From the NCBI GenBank assembly GCA_030761205.1, contig JAULJL010000041.1:1932001-1996000 (forward strand): 64,000 nucleotides of DNA, given 5' to 3'. Source of the DNA: Fremontodendron californicum (lineage: Eukaryota; Streptophyta; Magnoliopsida; Malvales; Malvaceae). The notes under the pieces are model-generated. The model had not been told where the DNA came from. It was given only the letters and a program-made list of their open reading frames with translations, and made no database searches. Shown here piece by piece: positions 51,701 through 62,866 of the stretch (positions within the stretch are counted from its first letter, which is position 1; each line of letters opens with the position of its first letter). The position numbers and the translations under genes are program-made.

Positions 51701-52569
51701 CCATACGACCTGGGGAAGAAGAAGTTCTTCGGAGATTAATTAATCACCAGAGGTTTTCCTTCGAAAATCCCAGGTTCTCAGACCCACATGTCAAAGCAAA
51801 TGCACTGCTTCAAGCCCACTTCTCTAGGCAGCATGTGGGTGGGAACCTATCACTAGACCAGCGGGAAGTGCTCCTGTTTGCTACTAGGCTGCTTCAAGCT
51901 ATGGTTGATGTTATTTCGAGCAATGGTTGGTTGAGCCTTGCTCTTCTTGCAATGGAAGTGAGCCAAATGGTGACACAAGGAATGTGGGAGCGCGATTCAA
52001 TGCTACTACAGCTTCCACACTTCACCAAGGAATTGGCCAAGAGATGCCAAGAGAACCCTGGAAAGAATATAGAGACTATTTTTGATTTGGTGGAGATGGA
52101 AGATGATGAGAGGCGTGAACTGTTGCAGATGTCTGATTTGCAGCTGCTGGACATTGCAAAGTTTTGTAATCGTTTCCCCAACATTGATTTGTCATATGAG
52201 GTGATTGAGAGTGAGAATGTTGGGGCCGGAGAATATGTCACATTGCAGGTTAACCTTGAAAGGGATCTAGAAGGGAGGACAGAGGTGGGACCAGTTGATG
52301 CACTCAGGTTCCCAAAAGCAAAAGATGAAGGGTGGTGGCTAGTTGTTGGTGACACCAAGAGTAACCAGCTGCTTGCTATAAAGAGGGTGTCTCTTCAGAG
52401 GAAGGCAAAGGTGAAGCTTGAATTTGCTGCTCCCACAGAGGCTGCAAGGAAGACATACACGCTCTATTTCATGTGTGATTCATACCTTGGTTGTGACCAG
52501 GAGTATAACTTCACTGTTGATGTCAAGGAAGCAGCAGGCCCTGATGAAGAAGATAGTGGGAGAGAGTAG
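45712..52569 (+). CDS. BRR2: U5 snRNP helicase BRR2 (DExH12-like)
   Basis: Two exons, 45712-48657 and 48988-52569 (GT-AG), give 2,175 residues; the Arabidopsis protein is about 2,171. BRR2 is the Ski2-like ATPase of the U5 snRNP that unwinds U4/U6 to activate the spliceosome. Seen: conserved plant N-terminus (ARFKQYEYRANSSLVL), a very acidic stretch at about 217-265, a first helicase cassette with APTGAGKT (529-536) and DEIH (641-644), a Sec63 unit, a second cassette with APTGSGKT (1375-1382) and DELH (1481-1484), and a second Sec63 unit to the end. In the second cassette, motif III-like SLSTSLANA replaces SATLPN, in keeping with the family's inactive, regulatory C-terminal cassette. No frameshift or gap is present. 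Neighbours are unrelated. Confidence 0.97.
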
Positions 52570-52967
52570 ATCATGTTTTGTTTTTTTTTTTTTTTAATTC
52601 CTGAACCTCTTTTTTTTTATTGGATTGACTGCCCCAACTCTACTTAAACTTGGGTTTTATCATTTTGCAGCCATTCCTAGGTATGCTTTATGTGGTTGAG
52701 TTCCATTGGACTACTCACTCTTTTGCTAAATTGAGATTTTCTATTATGATTATGCTAAGTGATCATATATTGTATTAGCATATATATTCTTTTGATTGTC
52801 TGATGCACTGATATGTGCCTCATTTGATTGCTTTTGGGATAGATTTGACAATGTTGCACGTAACATGATTACACGCCAATTCCTATGAGGATTATTATTA
52901 ACCGAGTAACATGAAATCCAATTTCTATCCATTATATAAATTTCACATTTTTTTTGCTCAATTTTGG

Positions 52968-53012
52968 TGTGGCCACGTTCGCCACCTTCATAGGTGGCCA
53001 CTGGCCACGCCA
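52968..53012. repeat. GC-rich hairpin downstream of BRR2
   Basis: TGTGGCCACGTTCGCCACC pairs imperfectly with the following GGTGGCCACTGGCCACG across a loop of about 6 bases. It may be a transposon end or a small foldback. The BRR2 3' UTR (about 52,570-52,900) precedes it. Confidence 0.6.
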
Positions 53013-53079
53013 GTTTTTTTTTTTTTTTTTCTCTTTTTTTTTTTGGTTATTGAGGGCAAAGAGAAAGAGAAAAAAATTA

Positions 53080-54250
53080 AAAAAATTTATGTTTGTGTTA
53101 TTTTTTTTATGTTTAAAGTATTATAAATTGATATAATTTTTTTAATGTTAATAATTCATTTTATGTATACTTTTAAGTGTTTGTGTTATTTTTCGTGTTG
53201 TGTTTTAATAATTTTTTCTATGTTGTATTCGTGACGTGTTCGTGTTCTTTTTTATTCCTTCAAAATATTATAAATTTATATAAATTTTACACGTTAATAA
53301 TTCGTTTTATGTATATTTTTACACGTTCGTATATTCGTGTCGTGTTCATGTTATTTTTCGTGTTGTGTTTTAATTATTTTTTCATTTTTGTATTCATGTC
53401 GTGCCTTAATTCATCTCATACTTTACGTAATTTGTCATTGTGATTAAATTTAGAGAAAAATTTGTGCGTTCGTGCCGTGTCTCAATTTATGACATATTTT
53501 GCATAATTTATTATAATTATTCAATTTAATGAAAAAATTGTGTTCGTAACGTGTTCGTATTTTTTTTTTTGTGTTTTCAAATTATTATAAATTTGTATAA
53601 ATGTTTACACATTAATAATTAGTTTTATCCAATAATTTATATAAACTATTATAAATTTATAAAAAAAAAATTACACGTTAATAATTCGTTTTATGTATAT
53701 TTTCGCACGTTCGTGTATTCGTGTCGTGTTCATGTTATTTTTCGTGTTATGTTTTAATTATTTTTCCTATGTTGTGTTCGTATCATATCTCAATTCATGA
53801 TATATGTTACATAATTTGTCATAGTTATTCAATTTAGAGAAAAATTTGTGTGTTCGTAATTTTTTTGTGTTTTTAAAGTATTAAACTTTATATAAATTTT
53901 TACACGTTAATAATTTATATAAAGTATTATAAATTTATATAAATTTTTACACGTTTGTGTATTTGTGTCGTGTTCATGTTATTTTTCGTGTTGTGTTTTA
54001 ATTATTTTTCTATGTTGTGTTTGTGTCGTGTCTCAATCATCTCATATTTTACATAGTTTGTTATTGTGATTTAATTTTAAAAAAAAAAATTGTGAGTTCG
54101 TATCGTGTCTCAATTCATGACATATTTTACATAATTTGTCAGAGTGATTCAATTTAAAAAAAATTTTGTGTTTTCATAACGTGTTAATGTAACTTTTTTA
54201 TATTTCCCAAAATATTATAAATTCATATAAAATTTTTCATGTTAATAATT
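53080..54250. repeat. Irregular tandem array of CGTGTTCGTGTCGTG-type units
   Basis: The block GTGTCGTGTTCATGTTATTT followed by TTCGTGTT recurs at 53,337, 53,721 and 53,965, with a related copy near 53,179. Shared spacers contain ACACGTTAATAATT and CAATTCATGACATATTTTAC. Unit spacing is irregular (about 160-385 bases), so this is a complex array with internal deletions. No coding potential. Confidence 0.75.
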
Positions 54251-54381
54251 AATTTTATACGTTATTAATTTATGTGTTCATAATATTGTTGTCATTACTA
54301 TTACAAAAATAAAAAACGAATCATTTCACCCGCAGTATAGCGCGGTTTTTTTTTCTTTCTAGTTATCATTATTCATCAATC

Positions 54382-54533
54382 TTGAGTATCCTGACTAAGG
54401 TCTTTCCTATTGATATAGAGCAAGAAATTCGAAGGGAACAATTGAAGAAGAGTGGTCTTGGAAAGCTCATTATATTTTTGTCAAAATCGGAGGAGGAAAT
54501 CACTGCCAACAGTAAACTTGCAAAGGATTTAAT
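54382..54533 (+). pseudogene. IWS1 (transcription elongation factor) exon fragment
   Basis: About 50 codons in one open frame encode PIDIEQEIRREQLKKSGLGK and FLSKSEEEITANSKLAKDLI, clearly like the TFIIS-N/LW domain of plant IWS1 (IWS1/SPN1 works with SPT6 on elongating RNA polymerase II). Nothing before or after continues the gene; the frame runs into unrelated sequence at the psbB fragment. It has no plausible promoter or splice partners here, so I call it a transposed gene fragment. IWS1 identity rests on recalled family sequence. Confidence 0.75.
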
Positions 54534-55090
54534 AGTTACAACTACTTGTTCGATACTATACTTTGATTTTATTTTTTTAAAAGGGACATTCGCTCTAATA
54601 ATTCTATCTCCGTCTACCAAAGCAACCTAAAATATTTCAAAAATACGACATACAAAAATTCACGCCCTTTTTTTTATCTCTACAGATAGGGTGTTCTAAC
54701 CACCCAACGGCTATTCCATCTCCGTTGTCCATTGAACCCGCTCCCAATAATCCTTTTTTGCCGGATTACCGCCAATGTAATCATAAAAAATTAATTTTTT
54801 AAGAATTTTAGATCAAACTTTTGATAAACTTTGATTTTTGGCTAACCCAACACTAACCCTTCGATATATTTCTTGCTGGAAGTATCTTTGATCCCATTGA
54901 TAATGAGTAGGACCAAATAATTCAATCGGGTAGTTGCGGAAGCATACCACATAGTTTCAGCAACAACAAAAGCTGCAAAAAAGATTGCAGCTATACTACT
55001 GAAAAAGACGGTTTCAATATTTCCCATATGTAATTTTTTGTATAAACGTTGGGGCGGACCAGAAAAATGGAGTCGGACAATATACAATAA
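54534..55090 (-). pseudogene. psbB: Plastid psbB (CP47) fragment in nuclear DNA (NUPT), decayed
   Basis: Reading the minus strand from about 55,085 to 54,534 gives collinear psbB segments: PPQRLYK..MGNIETV, SSIAAIFFAAFVVAETMWY, then IFYDYIGGNPAK, then VALVDGDRIIRANVPFKKIK and SKYSIEQVVVTI. These correspond to roughly the middle third of CP47. Frameshifts, stops and many replacements show an old plastid-to-nucleus transfer. The left end abuts the IWS1 fragment directly. It makes no functional photosystem II protein. Confidence 0.88.
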
Positions 55091-55131
55091 GAGCACAAGG
55101 TACTTTGACTTGAGAAACATAAAAGAAAAAT

Positions 55132-55437
55132 ATTGATGTTCCTTTCATGAAGCCATATGTGAAAAAGCCAGTGAAGCAACAAACGTCAATGGAGTTATTT
55201 AGGGAGGCTGATTTGACACTCGTGTTCGACGCATATTCGGATATGAGTATGAAGATATGATCCTCCAAGAACTCTCCAAATATATGAAAAAAACTTAATA
55301 AATCAAACATACTTGTGTCCGACACTCACACTTGAGTCCGAATAACATAGCCGGACATTGTTGAAGCTCATCGCAGACAAGAATTTACAGGCCGTGCAAG
55401 GAAAAAAGAACTTGAAACGGTTGAAAGCATCAAATAA
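55132..55437 (+). pseudogene. Unrecognised coding-like fragment split by a MITE
   Basis: About 55,132-55,207 reads MKPYVKKPVKQQTSMELFRE in one frame. After the MITE remnant, 55,352-55,437 reads DIVEAHRRQEFTGRARKKEL and continues with ETVESIK before a stop. The hydrophilic, charged composition and open frames suggest remnants of a real gene, possibly one. I do not recognise the family, and the joining of the two pieces is inference. Confidence 0.35.
55215..55350. mobile_element. MITE copy E, left end missing
   Basis: Matches copies C and D from the GTGTTCGACGCATATTCGG block to the right end GAGTCCGAATAACATAG. The first 38 or so bases, including the left CTATGTT terminus, are absent, so no target duplication can be scored. 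Confidence 0.75.
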
Positions 55438-55927
55438 GAAGCCATTGCAAGCAGGGTCGTGGGATTTTCACTTGCCTCTATATCAGATGTCTAACTTGCT
55501 GAGGCAGAGTCAAGTTCGACTGATATTTGCTCATTTTATTATGGCTCTGATCAGAGTCAGACCCCTTTTTCTATGTAAAAAGATTCTTTTTTTTTTCCTC
55601 TGTTTTTATTTCCTGATTAGTGCAAATGTGGGTGAATATTGAGCTCTTAAGAAGGGGTTTAAACTTTAAAGTTCAAACAATTATATATCAACTTAAATCA
55701 TATTATTCATTTTCAAGGAATTTAACTCTGGTTCTGATGCTCTGTCAAACCTAGCTGTTAATATTCAATAGCAAGGGGTCTCCCAAGCTCCATGAAATCT
55801 TTTCCAATGTTTGTGATATACTTCAGTCTAGGTTTTGGGTGTTGCATTTGCATATGATCAAGTTCAAGAGGATAGGATCATCATCATCATTTAGTAAAAG
55901 CCAAGTTTAGGTAGCAGCACTGAAAGA

Positions 55928-56145
55928 CTATGTTACTCGGATTCGAGTATGAGTGTCAGACACGGGTATGTATCCGACATGCGTATGTTCAATTTTTTCT
56001 AAGATTTTCATATATTTGGAAGGTCCTTGGAGGATCATATCCCCATACATATGTCCGGTATCCCCATACATATGTCCGGATATGCGTAGGACACGGATGT
56101 CCGACACGTGTACGTCAAGAACAATAAAGAGTCGGAGCAACATAG
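55928..56145. mobile_element. MITE copy F beside the NDUFA6 3' end
   Basis: 218 bp, starting CTATGTTACTCGGATTC and ending GAGTCGGAGCAACATAG, with a perfect 8-bp duplication, CTGAAAGA (55,920-55,927 and 56,146-56,153). It is longer than its relatives partly because an internal CCCCATACATATGTCCGG segment is duplicated in tandem (about 56,040-56,085). Confidence 0.92.
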
Positions 56146-56214
56146 CTGAAAGATGCATAGATTTCTACTTTCAAGTATGCACCAACAGAAATATAATACA
56201 CAATTCTGATTAGC

Positions 56215-56220
56215 TTTATT
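56215..56220 (-). terminator. Candidate poly(A) signal of NDUFA6
   Basis: AATAAA on the minus strand, about 206 bases after the stop codon. MITE copy F begins about 70 bases beyond it, so the element probably lies just outside the transcript. Confidence 0.45.
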
Positions 56221-56425
56221 CACCAGAATTCTAGCAATCATTTCTGTGCGTTTGGCAAAATCAACAGCCATAGAAAGGACATTCATTGTTTTCCAGGAAG
56301 TGAACAGGAATCCAAAGAATGGAATTTTACCCGACAGAAAGGTTCGGAAGTAGTTCTAGGAACATTATTATCAAGGAAGTCCGACTCAAGCAAAACCCTA
56401 TGAGTGATCCATGAAAATTGAATGT

Positions 56426-59210
56426 TCAAAAGTAGTTGCTTTTATAGAAATTCTTCAGGAAATAAGACATGCCTTCATCCTTGGTGTCCAAGTCCTGAAC
56501 AAGCCCTTGACGACCCAGTACATACTGGCCGATAATGTGGTGCCTTTGCTTTGCATGCTCCACAATGTTGTTCAGCTCTTCCATACCCTTAAAGAGCAGC
56601 ATATCAATTACCTGCAGATTTCACTACTATCAAGATATGGAAACAGTATTTTAAAATTGCAGTCACCGATATATTAGCACGCACAACCTCACAAGTTATT
56701 CAAAGCAAAGAATCTTTACCATAATTCCAGGCCTATACAAAGTAAAAACTCATTCATAAACAGAAAATATAAATAATATACACAATTTGTCGAACAAACA
56801 AACCCATATAACACTATCATTCAACTTTATTGCCATCCAATCATCATAAAGAACAAAGCAGCTCTTTCCAAATCATTACAATGCAATATCAAGCTACCAA
56901 CAAGGCAGAAAAAGGGGAAACTGCATCAACTACTTTAAAGTGCTTCTGGGAAATAATAAATATCCAACAATGAGGCTCCTCAAATGGACATAATCTAGGT
57001 TTCAAGTCAATACCTCCTACAGTTTAGATGCATTTCCTAAAGTATGCTGAAATTATTCAAACCTACATATTAGGTAGCAAATGAGATATTAAAAATTCAT
57101 TTTCAGGGTAAAGAAACACATAGAAGTGCTGACAACAAAATTAATGCAGAGAGCTACTTTCCATGACCTAACATGAAGAAAAACCTGCAATATTTTTTTT
57201 CTACGACTAGAGAGTCAATTAATTAATTTCCATCAATGGGGAACACCAAAATAAGCTTTAAACCTCATTCACATAACCTCCATATTATACAAATTCCATC
57301 TCCACTAACCAAATGACCATTTGGATCAGCACTCAGCAGAAAAATCACAATATACAACATAGGGCTCCAGGAACATTTGCCAAAAGTAAACATTTGTTGA
57401 AGACTTCAACATGGGAATACAACAAGCAGGGAACTTTCTCTATAGCACACATAGAATATACTCCTAAGTCCTAACTCCCAGCCTCTTGACGAATGGAAAC
57501 CCTCTTGTTGCAAGATACCAAGATTTAGACATCAAAGCAATTTACAAGAATTACAGATACTCAATAGCAGTGATAGAGCTCTTGCTAGAGTAAATTATAA
57601 GATTTATTACATCTCAGAAATTGAAGGACTAAGCTAAGAGGAGTTGGTTCCTGAAGAACTCAGATGAGAAAATACTGAAACAAGCTGACAAACAAGATAT
57701 AAGGTACTTCTCAACTGCTCATGAAACCTTTCAATTCCAAATTAATCCAACCAATGTCATTCAACAAGATCATCAGCTTGCTCCAAAGTAATCTTCAACC
57801 CTCTACCATCAATAGAACTCTTACAGCATCAACTATATCATCAGCTTCTCCAGAGAAAACCGGAAATACTGCTCACTTACTACTAGTGAGTTTGATTGAT
57901 CAATTTCCATATAGTGTACACCACAATAAGCTTTAGACCTCATTCCCAAGGTAAAAAACAATAATTTCTTTGCAGCACAAATTCTATACAACCAAATGAT
58001 CATTTTGATTTGCAAAATAATCACACCCCTTTAACCATCAACAGCCACAGGATCATCTGGCTAAAGTAAAAGAGTTATTGCAGACATGAAGATGGGAAAA
58101 AAAAAGGCTTGGACCTTAGCTTTCTCTATACCACCCATAGGACTTCCAACTCAAAACAGCTTATGGGAAGATTACATCAACGGACATTCAAAAGAAAATT
58201 ACACTATTTCATTCGCGAAATAATAACATCATAACTGGAGTAAATCATAAGATTTACCACATCTCATAGGAAATTGTTCCCGAAGCACTATGAACAGAAA
58301 ATACTGAAACAACTGTTCATGAAGCTATTGGAGTCCCAGATTAATCCAAACAACCCCTTTCAACAAAACCCATCAGCTTTCTGCAAAATAAGCTTCACCA
58401 GTCTACTATCAACAAAACACTTATAACCCTCACTCGCATTCGCTTCTTGATCAGTAGAGAGGACAATGAAGCAACACATGAAATAAGTTTGATTCTAGAG
58501 CATAATTTAGCATTCCATTCAACCAAGAGATCAAAATCGAAAGATAATTCCCCAATTCAATAAAAAAAAAAATCCCAACTTTCCCCCCTCACGATCCCAC
58601 ATCAACCAAGCCAAGCTTAAACTCAGATTTCCATAGGATTATCACCATTCGTAGAATTATCTTATTTTTCATTATTTTCTTTTCGCTTCTTACAAAGCTA
58701 TAAATCAAAAGCAAACCAATATTATAATAAAATTAAAAAAAAAAAGCAAAAAAAAAACGAAGCTAGTTCTAAAAACAACCATTCTATATAAACAAACAAT
58801 AAGTTTTATTGCAAAATTTACATTTTTAATTTTTCAGGAAAAAGAAAAAAAATATTAATTTCCAGAAACAAAATGCACGCAATGCAATATTTTCCTAAAC
58901 CGAAGAAAAGACAATTTCCCCCAATTTAACAAATGAAAATAATAAATTAAATAAAATATAAATAAAAGGATCTAAATTGGAGAGAAGGCGGGCCGACCTT
59001 AGGGTTAGTAACATGGGAGTTCTTACGTATCTCGGAGGCGATGGTGGAACGGAGCTGGGATTTGGTAACGACGTCGTCTAAGTTATAGATATCCATAATA
59101 GCCGGAATTGATCTACAAGCTGTTCTGAAGAAATCGAAAACACGACTCCTTGCTTCTTCCAAACTCGCTGAGTTCGGCGGTACCTTAACGCTCCGCAACG
59201 TGAACGCCAT
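56426..59210 (-). CDS. Mitochondrial complex I LYR subunit NDUFA6 (B14)
   Basis: Two exons on the minus strand: 58998-59210 (71 codons) and 56426-56611 (61 codons plus stop), GT-AG, phase 0. The product is 132 residues; Arabidopsis NDUFA6 (At3g12260) has about 133. Seen: an LYR-family helix with ARSRVFDFFRTACRSIP, then IYNLDDVV, RKNSHVTNPK, and in exon 2 LLFKGMEELNNIVEHAKQRH and FLKNFYKSNYF. LYR proteins bind acyl-carrier protein; this one sits on the complex I matrix arm with mitochondrial ACP. Start: the only ATG giving the conserved MAFTLRSVKVPPNSASLEEA terminus. The 2.4-kb intron is very long for such a small gene and holds an internal tandem duplication. Confidence 0.93.
57225..58450. 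repeat. Diverged tandem duplication in the NDUFA6 intron, about 0.6-0.67 kb unit
   Basis: Landmarks recur in the same order: ATAAGCTTTA(A/G)ACCTCATT at 57,251 and 57,926, GAGTAAAT(T/C)ATAAGATTTA at 57,588 and 58,238, and ATTAATCCAA at 57,741 and 58,340. Similarity is interrupted by indels, so the offset falls from 675 to 599 bases. Confidence 0.8.
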
Positions 59211-59329
59211 TTCCGCAATCTGAGTTCTAGCTCGACTCGTTCAGTGACTCTTGAGTCAGAGGGTGAGAGCTGGGTAGGAAATGAATTTACACCTACTTTC
59301 AATGTGGAGACTCCGGAGCCCAAACGCTG

Positions 59330-62300
59330 TCGTTTTTTTTTGCAATGGACCGGTCCGTGGATCGACTAATGGTTTCGGGCCGGGCTTGTGTTAAGAATTT
59401 TAATCTGAATTCTGTATATGAGTTTATATTTGGTTAGAATTTTCGCAAATGAATTTTTGTTATTTTATTTATTTTTGAATATATAATTTTATTTTTTAAA
59501 ATAAATAAATTAATAAAGTATATTTTAATTAAAATTTGCATTAACATATAAAATTTATTTCATGTGTAAATTATATCAAATCATTATTTTTAGTAAAATT
59601 AATTATATATAAAAATCCAATATAAATTTTAATATAAATAATAAATTGATTTAATTTTTAAGAATGGTGAAAATTAAAATTTTTAAGATAAACTTTTAAA
59701 TTTTTTTTATTTATTATCAAATTAATTCATTTAATAAAAATATTTAATGAAATTAAATTTTTTACTTATAAATTAGATAAATCTTATTAATAATAAAAAA
59801 TATTTATAATGATAATTCAGAAACAACAATAATTATTTTCATTAATTTAAATTTTTTTTTTATATTCGTGCTTTTATATATTACATTATAAATTGGAGTA
59901 TAGATAATAGATGTACTGTTAATGTATAAATGTTATACATTGTTAGTGCACACCGTCAAATAATATCATCGATTAGTAAATTTAAAAAATTTAGAGTTTT
60001 AAAAATAAATATTATTAAATTTTAAATATTTAATTATATTAAAACAAATTAATAATGTTTTTTTTTCTTCAATTTTCTCTCTATTTGAACTTTTATAATT
60101 CTAATTTTTTTTTTTTTTTTAAGAAAATAGTCAAATTATGGCTAACCCTTCAAACAAGATTTTTTCAAAAGTCGATTGCTTGGCCCAATAGGCCTGATTC
60201 ATATTGAGTTGGATCTGGACAAAGTTTTTTGTAATTCGGTCTGGCTCGACTCGAATTACTATTTATCAAAATTTTTTTTAATTTAAATTTAATTATAATA
60301 TATATAAATATTAATATATATTTTTAATATCTTAATAATTTATGAATAATAAAATGGATTTACGTCCGACTCGAAAAGGACTTGGACAAGAGATTTATTT
60401 TTTGAACCTCAACTCCACCCGTAAACAAATCTACTTCAAACCATAAACACATCCAGCTATGCCAATTACATAGCACGCCCACTGAAAAAGAGAAAATTTT
60501 CCCCAAAATCAAAATTCTCTAAAGCTTCCCATTCATAACAAAAAATTCATACCTCCGAAACTACAAAACCTCTAATTATCATTTTCTTGAAAAAAAAAAA
60601 AAAACCCAATTTTTGATGGATGAATAGAGATAATAATGGACAATAAAAATTGGATATTATCCGACATTATTCGATTTAATTTTTGTAGATTCAAATAATT
60701 TTCTGATTTGAAAATTAGATTTATTATCTGTGATTACAGGTGTTTATGATTCGAGCCGAGCTTGGGTCCAAATAAATTTTTTTCTTTCCCAAGCTTGGGT
60801 CGACCTAAAAGCTTGTTTTACTATTCAAAAATGTTAAAAAATTATTTTATATTAATATTTATATATTTATAATTAAATTATTTAGCTCTATGAAGACGTT
60901 AAGAAATTAATAGTTGTATATGATTTGACTTTTTTTTTCTTCTCAATTTTCTGTTGGAATAAGTTAGATCTTGTGTTGGTTTTTTTTTTTTTTTTTCTCA
61001 TCGAATTGTAGAAATTATGATTTCATATTTCCAATTCCTGGTCAAGTCTATTTGAATGTATTATGGTTAATCAACAGTACTTGAGAAATTAAATCCAGAG
61101 TGACTCCAGGTCAAAAGTTGCTTTAGTCTTTCAAAACTTGGAATTACTTTGATCTAAAACTTAAAATCATGACTTAAATGAAATACAAAATATTTTCTCA
61201 TATATTGATATCAAGAATACTTTTTCTAATTATACATTTAAAAAAAAAATTATAAATCTAAAAAACATGATATCAAAGAATTCTTGATAATTTTCGACAA
61301 TAAAGAAGTGATCTTGAAGCTTTTAAATCTCAAGTTTAAATCTCACCATATGTGAGTATAATCTAATTATATATTAATTTTATTTATTTATTGATTTCTT
61401 TCATGACGTACTATTTTATAGATATTAAAAATTATTTGATTGTGATTATAATTTGTACATGGAATATATAATTACGCTAAAAAAAAAATACTTGACAGGT
61501 TTGATCAACAATATTCTATAATAATAAGATGATAATTTGGTGTTTTTGAAATAGCAAAAAGCTTGTTTCAACTTGAACGACCAGACTTGACTTGATCATA
61601 GATTTGTTCATTGGCCGGGTCATGGTCCAAAATTTTTTTTTTTTCCTTTGCCCAAGCTCGTTTCAGGTCGGGCCGGTCTATAAACTTATTTTACTGTTCA
61701 TAATTATTAAAATATTAAAAAATTATTTTTATATTAATATTTTTATATTTTATAATTAAATATAAATCATTTTTTTTAATAAATAATAAATTCGGGCCGC
61801 GTTGGGTCGACTTGAATTACAAATTTTTTTATCCAAATCTGATTCAATATAGATCGAACCTATCAAACCAAACGGACTACCTGACTCTTGATCAGATTTA
61901 CTTGACGGTCAGGAAACCAGTTATCTAACTTGATCTTCAATTGTTTAATTATAATCGCAGGGTCAAAGAAAAAACTCAGACGTTAAGAAATAAGTATGAT
62001 TTGACTTTGTTTTTCTCATTTGCTGTTGGAATAAGTGGTTTTTCTTCTCAATCGAATTTTAGAAACTATTTGAGTGTATTATGGTTAATCAACACTTGAG
62101 AAATTGAATCCTAAGAATGGAATTAATTCGAACTTTCTACTTTGAATGAATCAGAAAATCTAAAAAATTTCTCCTGCTATACAAATTGATGCATCAAGTA
62201 TATATAGATTATTTGTCCAAATTGAACTTAATTTGAGATAGGATATTTTTAATTTGACTCAATTTAATCTGATTTGAATTATTATTTAATTAATACAAAT

Positions 62301-62866
62301 ATTTTTAATTAAAAAATAAAATATTAATATAAAAATAATTTTAAATTTTTTTAAAATAGTAAAATGAAAATTTCAAAATCGTCGAACTTAATCGTGCTTT
62401 GAACAAATAAAATTTTGATTATTCGAGCTTGGCCAGACCCAACCAACCATGGATTGCATTGAACAAACAAAATTAACTTTTCTTTTCAATCAAAATTTTA
62501 TTTTAAATCCGAAATTTAATTCAGTTGATTCATGCAACTATCCTTAAAAGATAACATTGAGTAGATCCGAAATTCAAATCTTAACATTTATTACAACCCT
62601 TTTTCTAATCCTCATATTACAATCTCCTTTCTAAAAAAACAAAAAGTCCACTTTTCAAATTTTCTATTTCTTGAATTTACATCCAAATCAAACGTACAAG
62701 ACAAGCATGTTGTAAATTTATAGTTGGTCATTGCCATGTTCTTAACGGAATATATTGAGGTGTAAATTTCTTTGACCAAAATGGTTCAATTCCTTGCATA
62801 AATACCTGTCCATGGAAGCCATAGTTCTTCGTAACAAAGCCCTCTTCCTCTTGAACCATCAAAATC
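59330..62866. other. Intergenic spacer between NDUFA6 and the LRR receptor kinase
   Basis: No gene is seen. About 60,150-60,430, 60,741-60,890, 61,553-61,880 and 62,205-62,440 carry remnants of the short MITE-like family with GC pockets (GGGCCGG, GACTCG) around AT-rich cores. About 61,305-61,380 has a B-box-like AAGTTTAAATCTCACCAT, and about 62,515-62,580 repeats the SINE-like head seen at 297-375. A candidate TATA element (CATAAATAC, about 62,797) precedes the receptor gene. Confidence 0.55.

Noticed and set aside
51894..52358. 154-codon open frame antisense to BRR2 exon 2
   Set aside because: A serine-rich shadow of the sense strand with no domain or upstream signals.
54842..55325. Possible functional plastid-type membrane protein gene
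   Set aside because: The psbB similarity is broken by stops and frameshifts, lacks both ends, and lies between other gene fragments.
55928..56286. Open frames of 65-86 codons around MITE copy F
   Set aside because: They translate the MITE and the NDUFA6 3' UTR in both directions.
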